Part shown: positions 21,574-33,500 of the stretch, one piece after another | Position numbering within the stretch: the stretch's first letter is position 1 | Layout: each line of letters opens with the position of its first letter | Source: Bathymodiolus brooksi | Taxonomy: Eukaryota > Mollusca > Bivalvia > Mytilida > Modiolidae | DNA length: 64,000 nt | Direction of reading: 5' to 3' | Assembly (NCBI GenBank): GCA_963680875.1 | Contig: OY804580.1 | Location: forward strand, 96,377,353-96,441,352 | Made by a program: the position numbers and the translations under genes | Notes under the pieces: model-generated | Database searches by the model: none | The model's input: only the letters and a program-made list of their open reading frames with translations | What the model was told of the DNA's origin: nothing

Positions 21574-24500
21574 GAGAACTAAGCCGGTCCTGACGGGTAA
21601 ACAGTTCCTCCTCTACTAATGGTGACTTTAATTTGAGAACTAAGCCGGTCCTGACGGGTAAACAGTTCCTCCTCTACTAATGGTGACTTTAATTTGAGAA
21701 CTAAGGCAGTCCTGACGGGTAAACAGTTCCTCCTCTACTAATGGTGACTTTAATTTGAGAACTAAGCCGGTCCTGACGGGTAAACAGTTCCTCCTCTACT
21801 AATGGTGACTTTAATTTGAGAACTAAGGCGGTCCTGACGGGTAAACAGTTCCTCCTCTACTAATGGTGACTATAATTTGAGAACTAAGCCGGTCCTGACG
21901 GGTAAACAGTTCCTCCTCTACTAATGGTGACTTTAATTTCAGAACTAAGGCAGTCCTGACGGGTAAACAGTTCCTCCTCTACTAATGGTGACTTTAAATT
22001 GAGAACTAAGCCGGTCCTGACGGGTAAACAGTTCCTCCTCTACTAATGGTGACTTTAATTTGAGAACTAAGGCGGTCCTGACGGGTAAACAGTTCCTCCT
22101 CTACTAATGGTGACTTTAATTTGAGAACTAAGCCGGTCCTGACGGGTAAACAGTTCCTCCTCTACTAATGGTGACTTTAATTTGAGAACTAAGGCGGTCC
22201 TGACGGGTAAACAGTTCCTCCTCTACTAATGGTGACTTTAATTTGAGAACTAAGGCGGTCCTGACGGGTAAACAGTTCCTCCTCTACTAATGGTGACTTT
22301 AATTTGAGAACTAAGCCGGTCCTGACGGGTAAACAGTTCCTCCTCTACTAATGGTGACTATAATTTGAGAACTAAGCCGGTCCTGACGGGTAAACAGTTC
22401 CTCCTCTACTAATGGTGACTTTAATTTGAGAACTAAGGCGGTCCTGACGGGTAAACAGTTCCTCCTCTACTAATGGTGACTTTAATTTGAGAACTAAGGC
22501 GGTCCTGACGGGTAAACAGTTCCTCCTCTACTAATGGTGACTTTAATTTGAGAACTAAGCCGGTCCTGACGGGTAAACAGTTCCTCCTCTACTAATGGTG
22601 ACTTTAATTTGAGAACTAAGCCGGTCCTGACGGGTAAACAGTTCCTCCTCTACTAATGGTGACTTTAATTTGAGAACTAAGGCGGTCCTGACGGGTAAAC
22701 AGTTCCTCCTCTACTAATGGTGACTTTAATTTGAGAACTAAGCCGGTCCTGACGGGTAAACAGTTCCTCCTCTACTAATGGTGACTTTATTTTGAGAACT
22801 AAGGCAGTCCTGACGGGTAAACAGTTCCTCCTCTACTAATGGTGACTTTAATTTGAGAACTAAGCCGGTCCTGACGGGTAAACAGTTCCTCCTCTACTAA
22901 TGGTGACTTTAATTTGAGAACTAAGGCGGTCCTGACGGGTAAACAGTTCCTCCTCTACTAATGGTGACTATAATTTGAGAACTAAGCCGGTCCTGACGGG
23001 TAAACAGTTCCTCCTCTACTAATGGTGACTTTAATTTGAGAACTAAGGCAGTCCTGACGGGTAAACAGTTCCTCCTCTACTAATGGTGACTTTAATTTGA
23101 GAACTAAGCCGGTCCTGACGGGTAAACAGTTCCTCCTCTACTAATGGTGACTTTAATTTGAGAACTAAGGCGGTCCTGACGGGTAAACAGTTCCTCCTCT
23201 ACTAATGGTGACTTTAATTTGAGAACTAAGCCGGTCCTGACGGGTAAACAGTTCCTCCTCTACTAATGGTGACTTTAATTTGAGAACTAAGGCGGTCCTG
23301 ACGGGTAAACAGTTCCTCCTCTACTAATGGTGACTTTAATTTGAGAACTAAGGCGGTCCTGACGGGTAAACAGTTCCTCCTCTACTAATGGTGACTTTAA
23401 TTTGAGAACTAAGCCGGTCCTGACGGGTAAACAGTTCCTCCTCTACTAATGGTGACTATAATTTGAGAACTAAGCCGGTCCTGACGGGTAAACAGTTCCT
23501 CCTCTACTAATGGTGACTTTAATTTGAGAACTAAGGCGGTCCTGACGGGTAAACAGTTCCTCCTCTACTAATGGTGACTTTAATTTGAGAACTAAGGCGG
23601 TCCTGACGGGTAAACAGTTCCTCCTCTACTAATGGTGACTTTAATTTGAGAACTAAGCCGGTCCTGACGGGTAAACAGTTCCTCCTCTACTAATGGTGAC
23701 TTTAATTTGAGAACTAAGCCGGTCCTGACGGGTAAACAGTTCCTCCTCTACTAATGGTGACTTTAATTTGAGAACTAAGGCGGTCCTGACGGGTAAACAG
23801 TTCCTCCTCTACTAATGGTGACTTTAATTTGAGAACTAAGCCGGTCCTGACGGGTAAACAGTTCCTCCTCTACTAATGGTGACTTTAATTTGAGAACTAA
23901 GCCGGTCCTGACGGGTAAACAGTTCCTCCTCTACTAATGGTGACTTTAATTTGAGAACTAAGCCGGTCCTGACGGGTAAACAGTTCCTCCTCTACTAATG
24001 GTGACTTTAATTTGAGAACTAAGCCGGTCCTGACGGGTAAACAGTTCCTCCTCTACTAATGGTGACTTTAATTTGAGAACTAAGGCGGTCCTGACGGGTA
24101 AACAGTTCCTCCTCTACTAATGGTGACTTTAATTTGAGAACTAAGCCGGTCCTGACGGGTAAACAGTTCCTCCTCTACTAATGGTGACTTTAATTTGAGA
24201 ACTAAGCCGGTCCTGACGGGTAAACAGTTCCTCCTCTACTAATGGTGACTTTAATTTGAGAACTAAGCCGGTCATGACGGGTAAACAGTTCCTCCTCTAC
24301 TAATGGTGACTTTAATTTGAGAACTAAGCCGGTCCTGACGGGTAAACAGTTCCTCCTCTACTAATGGTGACTTTAATTTGAGAACTAAGGCGGTCCTGAC
24401 GGGTAAACAGTTCCTCCTCTACTAATGATGACTTTAATTTGAGAACTAGGGCGGTCCTGACGGGTAAACAGTTCCTCCTCTACGAATGGTGACTTTAATT

Positions 24501-27500
24501 CGAGAACTAAGGCGGTCCTGACGGGTAAACAGTTCCTCCTCTACTAATGATGACTTTAATTTGAGCACTAAGGCGGTCCTGACGGGTAAACAGTTCCTCC
24601 TCTACTAATGGTGACTTTAATTCGAGAACTAAGGCGGTCCTGACGGGTAAACAGTTCCTCCTCTACTAATGATGACTTTAATTTGAGCACTAAGGCGGTC
24701 CTGACGGGTAAACAGTTCCTCCTCTACTAATGGTGACTTTAATTTGAGAACTAAGGCGGTCCTGACGGGTAAAAAGTTACTCTTCTACTAATGCTGACTT
24801 TAATTCGAGAACTAAGGCGGTCCTGACGGGTAAATAGTTCCTCCTCTACTAATGGTGACTTTAATTTGAGAACTAAGCCGGTCCTGACGGGTAAACAGTT
24901 CCTCCTCTACTAATGGTGACTTTAATTTGAGAACTAAGCCGGTCCTGACGGGTAAACAGTTCCTCCTCTACTAATGGTGACTTTAATTTGAGAACTAAGG
25001 CGGTCCTGACGGGTAAACAGTTCCTCCTCTACTAATGGTGACTTTAATTTGAGAACTAAGGCGGTCCTGACGGGTAAACAGTTCCTCCTCTACTAATGGT
25101 GACTTTAATTCGAGGACTAAGGCGGTCCTGACGGGTAAACAGTTCCTCCTCTACTAATGGTGACTTTAATTTGAGAACTAAGGCAGTCCTGACGGGTAAA
25201 CAGTTCCTCCTCTACTAATGGTGACTTTCATTTGAGAACTAAGCCGGTCCTGACGGGTAAACAGTTCCTCCTCTACTAATGATGACTTTAATTTGAGCAC
25301 TAAGGCGGTCCTGACGGGTAAACAGTTCCTCCTCTACTAATGGTGACTTTAATTTGAGAACTAAGGCGGTCCTGACGGGTAAACAGTTCCTCCTCTACTA
25401 ATGATGACTTTAATTTGAGAACTAAGCCGGTCCTAACGGGTAAACAGTTCCTCCTCTACTAATGGTGACTTTAATTTGAGAACTAAGGCGGTCCTGACGG
25501 GTAAACAGTTTCTCCTCTACTAATGGTGATTTTAATTCGAGAACTAAGGCGGTCCTGACGGGTAAACAGTTCCTCCTCTACTAATGGTGACTTTAATTCG
25601 AGGACTAAGGCGGTCCTGACGGGTAAACAGTTCCTCCTCTACTAATGGTGACTTTAATTTGAGAACAAAGGCGGTCCTGACGGGTAAACAGTTCCTCCTC
25701 TACTAATGGTGACTTTAATTTGAGAACTAAGGCGGTCCTGACGGGTAAACAGTTTCTCCTCTACTAATGGTGATTTTAATTCGAGAACTAAGGCGGTCCT
25801 GACGGTTAAACAGTTCCTCCTCTACTAATGGTGACATTAATTTGAGGACTAAGGCGGTCCTGACGGGTAAACAGTTCCTCCTCTACTAATGGTGACTTTA
25901 ATTGGAGAACTAAGGCGGTCCTGACGGGTAAACAGTTCCTCCTCTACTAATGGTGACTTTAATTTGAGAACTAAGGCGGTCCTGACGGGTAAACAGTTCC
26001 TCCTCTACTAATGGTGACTTTCATTTGAGAACAAAGGCGGTCCTGACGTGTAAACAGTTCCTCCTCTACTAATAGTGACTTTAATTTGAGAACTAAGGCG
26101 GTCCTGACGGATAAACAGTTCCTCCTCTACTAATGGTGACGTTAATTTGAGAACTAAGGCGGTCCTGACGGGTAAACAGTTCCTCCTCTACTAATGGTGA
26201 CTTTAATTTGAGAACTAAGGCGGTCCTAACGGGTAAACAGTTCCTCCTCTACTAATGGTGACTTTAATTTGAGAACTAAGGCAGTCCTGACGGGTAAATA
26301 GTTCCTCCTCTACTAATGGTGACTTTAATTTGAGGACTAAGGCGGTCCTAACGGATAAACAGTTCCTCCTCTACTAATGGTGACTTTAATTTGAGAACTA
26401 AGGCGGTCCTGACGGGTAAACAGTTCCTCCTCTACTAATGGTGACTTTAATTTGAGAACTAAGGCGGTCCTGACGGGTAAACAGTTCCTCCTCTACTAAT
26501 GGTGACTTTAATTTGAGAACTAAGGTGGTCCTGACGGGTAAACAGTTCCTCCTCTACTAGTGGTGACTTTAATTTGAGAACTAAGGTGGTCCTGACGGGT
26601 AAACAGATCCTGCTCTACTAATGGTGACTTTAATTTGAGAACTAAGGCGGTCCTGACGGGTAAACAGTTCCTCCTCTACTAATGGTGACTTTAATTTGAG
26701 AACTAAGGCGGTCCTGACGGGTAAACAGTTCCTCCTCTACTAATGGTGACTTTAATTTGAGAACTAAGGCGGTCCTGACGGGTAAACAGTTCCTCCTCTA
26801 CTAATGGTGACTTTAATTTGAGAACTAAGGCGGTCCTGATGGGTAAACAGTTCCTCCTCTACTAATGGTGACTTTAATTTGAAAACTAAGGCAGTCCTGA
26901 CGGGTAAACAGTTCCTCCTCTACTAATGGTGACTTTAATTTGAGAACGAAGGCGGTCCTGACGGGTAAACAGTTCCTCCTCTACTAATGGTGACTTTAAT
27001 TTGAGAACTAAGGCATTCCTGACGGGTAAACAGTTCCTCCTCTACTAATGGTGACTTTAATTTGAGAACTAAGGCGGTCCTGACGGGTAAACAGTTCCTC
27101 CTCTACTAATGGTGACTTTAATTTGAGAACTAAGGTGGTCCTGACGGGTAAACAGTTCCTCCTCTACTAATGGTGACTTTAATTTGAGAACTAAGGCGGT
27201 CCTGATGGGTAAACAGATCCTCGTCTACTAATGGTGACTTTAATTTGAGAACTAAGGCGGTCCTGACGGGTACACAGTTCCTCCTCTACTAATGGTGACT
27301 TTAATTTGAGAACTAAGGCGGTCCTGACGGGTAAACAGTTCCTCCTCTACTAATGGTGACTTTAATTTGAGAACTAAGGCGGTCCTGACGGGTAAACAGT
27401 TCCTCCTCTACTAATGGTGACTTTAATTTGAAAACTAAGGCAGTCCTGACCGGTAAACAGATCCTTCTCTACTAATGGGGACTTTAATTTGAGAACTAAG

Positions 27501-30500
27501 GCGGTCATGACGGGTAAACAGTTCCTCCTCTACTAATGGTGACTTTAATTTGAGAACTAAGGCATTCCTGACGGGTAAACAGTTCCTCCTCTAATAATGG
27601 TGACTTTAATTTGAGAACTAAGGCGATCCTGACAGGTAAACAGTTCCTCCTCTACTAATGGTGACTTTAATTTGAGAACAAAGGCGGTCCTGACGGGTAA
27701 ACAGTTCCTCCTCTACTAAAGGTGATTTTAATTTGAGAACTAAGGCGGTCCTGACGGGTAAACAGTTCCTCCTCTACTAATGGTGACTTTAATTTGAGAA
27801 CTAAGGCGGTCCTGACGGGTAAATAGTTCCTCCTCTACTAATGTGACTTTAATTTGAGAACTAAGGCGGTCCTGACGGGTAAATAGTTCCTCCTCTACTA
27901 ATGGTGACTTTAATTTGAGAACTAAGGCGGTCCTCACGGGTAAACAGTTCCTCCTCTACTAATGGTGACTTTAATTTGAGAACTAAGGCGGTCCTGACGG
28001 GTAAACAGTTTCTCCTCTACTAATGGTGACTTTAATTCGAGAACTAAGCCGGTCCTGACGGGTAAACAGTTCCTCCTCTACTAATGGTGACTTTAATTTG
28101 AGAACTAAGGCAGTCCTGACGGGTAAACAGTTCCTCCTCTACTAATGGTGACTTTAATTTGAGGACTAAGGCGGTCCTGACGGGTAAACAGTTCCTTCTC
28201 TACTAATGGTGACTTTAATTTGAGAACTAAGGCGGTCTTGACGGGTAAATAGTTCCTCCTCTACTAATGTGACTTTAATTTGAGAACTAAGGCGGTCCCG
28301 ACGGGTAAATAGTTCCTCCTCTACTAATGGTGACTTTAATTCGAGAACTAAGGCGGTCCTAACGGGTAAATAGTTCCTCCTCTACTAATGGTGACTTTAA
28401 TTCGAGAACTAAGGCGGTCCTGACGGGTAAATAGTTCCTCCTCTAGTAATGTGACTTTAATTTGAGAACTAAGGCGGTCCTGACGGGTAAATAGTTCCTC
28501 ATCTACTAATGGTGACTTAATTCGAAAACTAAGGCGGTCCTGACGGGTAAATAGTTCCTCCTCTACTAATGTTGACTTTAATTTGAGAACTAAGGCGGTC
28601 CTGACGGGTAAACAGTTCCTCCTCTACTAATGTGACTTTAATTTGAGAACGAAGGCGGTCCTGACGGGTAAATAGTTCCTCCTTTACTAATGGTGACTTT
28701 AATTTGAGAACTAAGCCGGTCCTGACGGGTAAACAGTTCCTCCTCTACTAATGGTGACTTTAATTTGAGAACTAAGGCGGTCCTGACGGGTAAATAGTTC
28801 CTCCTCTACTAATGGTGACTTTAATTTGAGAACTAAAGCGGTCCTCACGGGTAAACAGTTCCTCCTTTACTAATGGTGACTATAATTTGAGAACTAAGGC
28901 GGTCCTGACGGGTAAACAGTTCCTCCTCTACTAATGGTGACTTTAATTTGAGAACTAAGGCAGTCCTGACGGGTAAACAGTTCCTCCTCTACTAATGGTG
29001 ACTTTAATTTGAGGAATAAGGCGGTCCTGACGGGTAAACAGTTCCTCCTCTACTAATGGTGACTTTAATTTGAGAACTAAGGCGGTCCTGACGGGTAAAC
29101 AGTTCCTCCTCTACTAATGGTGACTAATTTGAGAACTAAGCCGGTCCTGACGGGTAAACAGTTCCTCCTCTACTAATGGTGACTTTAATTTGAAAACTAA
29201 GGCGGTCCTCACAGGTAAACAGTTCCTCCTATACTAATGGTGACTATAATTTGAGAACTAAGGCGGTCCTGACGGGTAAACAGTTCCTCCTCTACTAATG
29301 GTGACTTTAATTTGAGAACTAAGGCAGTCCTGACGGGTAAACAGTTCCTCCTCTACTAATGGTGACTTTAATTTGAGAACTACGCCAGTCCTGACGGGTA
29401 AACAGTTCCTCCTCTACTAATGGTGACTTTAATTTGAGAACTAAGGCGGTCCTGACGGGTAAACAGTTCCTCCTCTACTAATGGTGACTTTAATTTGAGA
29501 ACGAAGACAGTCTTGACGGGTAAACAGTTCCTCCTCTACTAATGGTGACTTTAATTTGAGATCTAAGCCAGTCCTGACGGGTAAACAGTTCCTCCTCTAC
29601 TAATGGTGACTATAATTTGAGAACTAAGGCGGTCCTGACGGGTAAACAGTTCCTCCTCTACTAATGGTGACTTTAATTTGAGAACTAAACCGGTCCTCAC
29701 GGGTAAACAGTTCCTCCTCTACTAATGGTGACTTTATTTTGAGAACTAAGGCGGTCCTGACGGGTAAACAGTTCCTCCTCTACTAATGGTGACTTTAATT
29801 TGAGAACTAAGCCAGTCCTGACGGGTAAATAGTTCCTCCTCTACTAATGGTGACTCTAATTTGAGAACTAAGGCAGTCCTGACGGGTAAACAGTTCCTCC
29901 TCTACTAATGGTGACTTTAATTTGAGAACTAAGCCAGTCCTGACGGGTAAATAGTTCCTCCTCTACTAATGGTGACTATAATTTGAGAACTAAGGCGGTC
30001 CTGACGGGTAAACAGTTCCTCCTCTACTAATGTGAGTTTAATTTGAGAACTAAGGCAGTCCTGACGGGTAAACAGTTCCTCCTCTACTAATGTGACTTTA
30101 ATTTGAGAACTAAGGCAGTCCTGACGGGTAAACAGTTCCTAATCTACCAATGGTGACTTTAATTTGGGAACTAAGGCAGTCCTGACGGGTAAACAGTTCC
30201 TCCTCTACTAATGATGACTATAATTTGAGAACTAAGTCGGTCCTGACGGGTAAATAGTTCTCCTCTACTAATGGTGACTTTAATTCGAGAACAAAGGCGG
30301 TCCTGACGGGTAAACAGTTCCTCCTCTACTAATGGTGACTATAATTTGAGAACTAAGCCGGTCCTCACGGGTAAACAGTTCCTCCTCTACTAATGGTGAC
30401 TTTATTTTGAGAACTAAGGCGGTCCTGACGGGTAAACAGTTCCTCCTCTACTAATGGTGACTTTAATTTGAGAACTAAGCCGGTCCTCACGGGTAAACAG

Positions 30501-33500
30501 TTCCTCCTCTACTAATGGTGACTTTATTTTGAGAACTAAGGCGGTCCTGACGGGTAAACAATTCCTCCTCTACTAATGGTGACTTTAATTTGAGAACTAA
30601 GCCAGTCCTGACGGGTAAATAGTTCCTCCTCTACTAATGGTGACTATAATTTGAGAACTAAGGCGGTCCTGACGGGTAAATAGTTCCTCCTCTACTAATG
30701 GTGACTCTAATTTGAGAACTAAGGCGGTCCTGACGGGTAAACAGTTCCTCCTCTACTAATGGTGACTTTAATTTGAGAACTAAGCCAGTCCTGACGGGTA
30801 AATAGTTCCTCCTCTACTAATGGTGACTATAATTTGAGAACTAAGGCGGTCCTGACGGGTAAATAGTTCCTCCTCTACTAATGTTGACTTTAATTTGAGA
30901 ACTAAGGCGGTCCTGACGGGTAAACAGTTCCTCCTCTACTAATGTGACTTTAATTTGAGAACGAAGGCGTCCTGACGGGTAAATAGTTCCTCCTCTACTA
31001 ATGGTGACTTTAATTTGAGAACTAAGCCGGTCCTGACGGGTAAACAGTTCCTCCTCTACTAATGGTGACTTTAATTTGAGAACTAAGGCGGTCCTGACGG
31101 GTAAACAGTTCCTCCTCTACTAATGGTGACTTTAATTTGAGAACTAAGGCGGTCCTGACGGGTAAACAGTTCCTCCTCCACTAATGGTGACTTTAATTTG
31201 AGAACTAAGCCGGTCCTGACGGGTAAACAGTTCCTCCTCTACTAATGGTGACTTTAATTTGAGAACTAAGCCGGTCCTGACGGGTAAACAGTTCCTCCTC
31301 TACTAATGGTGACTTTAATTTGAGAACTAAGGCGGTCCTGACGGGTAAATAGTTCCTCCTCTACTAATGGTGACTTTAATTTGAGAACTAAAGCGGTCCT
31401 CACGGGTAAACAGTTCCTCCTTTACTAATGGTGACTATAATTTGAGAACTAAGGCGGTCCTGACGGGTAAACAGTTCCTCCTCTACTAATGGTGACTTTA
31501 ACTTGAGAACTAAGGCGGTCCTGACGGGTAAACAGTTCCTCCTCTACTAATGGTGACTTTAATTTGAGAACTAAGGCAGTCCTGACGGGTAAACAGTTCC
31601 TCCTCTACTAATGGTGACTTTAATTTGAGGAATAAGGCGGTCCTCACGGGTAAACAGTTCCTCCTCTACTAATGGTGACTTTAATTTGAGAACTAAGGCG
31701 GTCCTGACGGGTAAACAGTTCCTCCTCTACTAATGGTGACTTTAATTTGAGAACTAAGGCGGTTCTCACAGGTAAACAGTTCCTCCTATACTAATGGTGA
31801 CTATAATTTGAGAACTAAGGCGGTCCTGACGGGTAAACAGTTCCTCTTCTACTAATGGTGACTTTAATTTGAGAACTAAGGCAGGCCTGACGGGTAAACA
31901 GTTCCTCCTCTACTAATGGTGACTTTAATTTGAGAACTAAGGCGGTCCTGACGGGTAAACAGTTCCTCCTCTACTAATGGTGACTTTAATTTGAGAACGA
32001 AGACAGTCTTGACGGGTAAACAGTTCCTCCTCTACTAATGGTGACTTTAATTTGAGATCTAAGCCAGTCCTGACGGGTAAACAGTTCCTCCTCTACTAAT
32101 GGTGACTATAATTTGAGAACTAAGGCGGTCCTGACGGGTAAACAGTTCCTCCTCTACTAATGGTGACTTTAATTTGAGAACTAAGCCGGTCCTCACGGGT
32201 AAACAGTTCCTCCTCTACTAATGGTGACTTTATTTTGAGAACTAAGGCGGTCCTGACGGGTAAACAGTTCCTCCTCTACTAATGGTGACTTTAATTTGAG
32301 AACTAAGCCAGTCCTGACGGGTAAATAGTTCCTCCTCTACTAATGGTGACTCTAATTTGAGAACTAAGGCAGTCCTGACGGGTAAACAGTTCCTCCTCTA
32401 CTAATGGTGACTTTAATTTGAGAACTAAGCCAGTCCTGACGGGTAAACAGTTCCTCCTCTACTAATGGTGACTATAATTTGAGAACTAAGGCGGTCCTGA
32501 CGGGTAAACAGTTCCTCCTCTACTAATGTGAGTTTAATTTGAGAACTAAGGCAGTCCTGACGGGTAAACAGTTCCTCCTCTACTAATGTGACTTTAATTC
32601 GAGAACTAAGGCGGTCCTGACGGGTAAACAGTTCCTCCTCTACTAATGGTGACTATAATTTGAGAACTAAGCCGGTTCTGACGGGTAAACAGTTCCTCCT
32701 CTACTAATGGTGACTTTAATTTGAGAACTAAGGCGGTCCTGACGGATAAATAGTTCCTCCTCTACTAATGGTGACTTTAATTTGAGAACTAAGCCAGTCC
32801 TGACGGATAAACAGTTCCTCCTCTACTAATGGTGACTATAATTTGAGAACTAAGCCGGTCCTCACGGGTAAACAGTTCCTCCTCTACTAATGGTGACTTT
32901 ATTTTGAGAACTAAGGCGGTCCTGACGGGTAAACAGTTCCTCCTCTACTAATGGTGACTTTAATTTGAGAACTAAGCCGGTCCTCACGGGTAAACAGTTC
33001 CTCCTCTACTAATGGTGACTTTATTTTGAGAACTAAGGCGGTCCTGACGGGTAAACAGTTCCTCCTCTACTAATGGTGACTTTAATTTGAGAACTAAGCC
33101 AGTCCTGACGGGTAAACAGTTCCTCCTCTACTAATGGTGACTATAATTTGAGAACTAAGGCGGTCCTGACGGGTAAATAGTTCCTCCTCTACTAATGGTG
33201 ACTCTAATTTGAGAACTAAGGCGGTCCTGACGGGTAAACAGTTCCTCCTCTACTAATGGTGACTTTAATTTGAGAACTAAGCCAGTCCTGACGGGTAAAT
33301 AGTTCCTCCTCTACTAATGGTGACTATAATTTGAGAACTAAGGCGGTCCTGACGGGTAAACAGTTCCTCCTCTACTAATGTGAGTTTAATTTGAGAACTA
33401 AGGCAGTCCTGACTGGTAAACAGTTCCTCCTCTACTAATGTGACTTTAATTTGAGAACTAAGGCAGTCCTGACGGGTAAACCATTCCTAATCTACCAATG

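Noticed and set aside
27740..27937. 65-codon minus-strand frame in satellite A
   Set aside because: Caused by local unit-length changes inside the tandem array.
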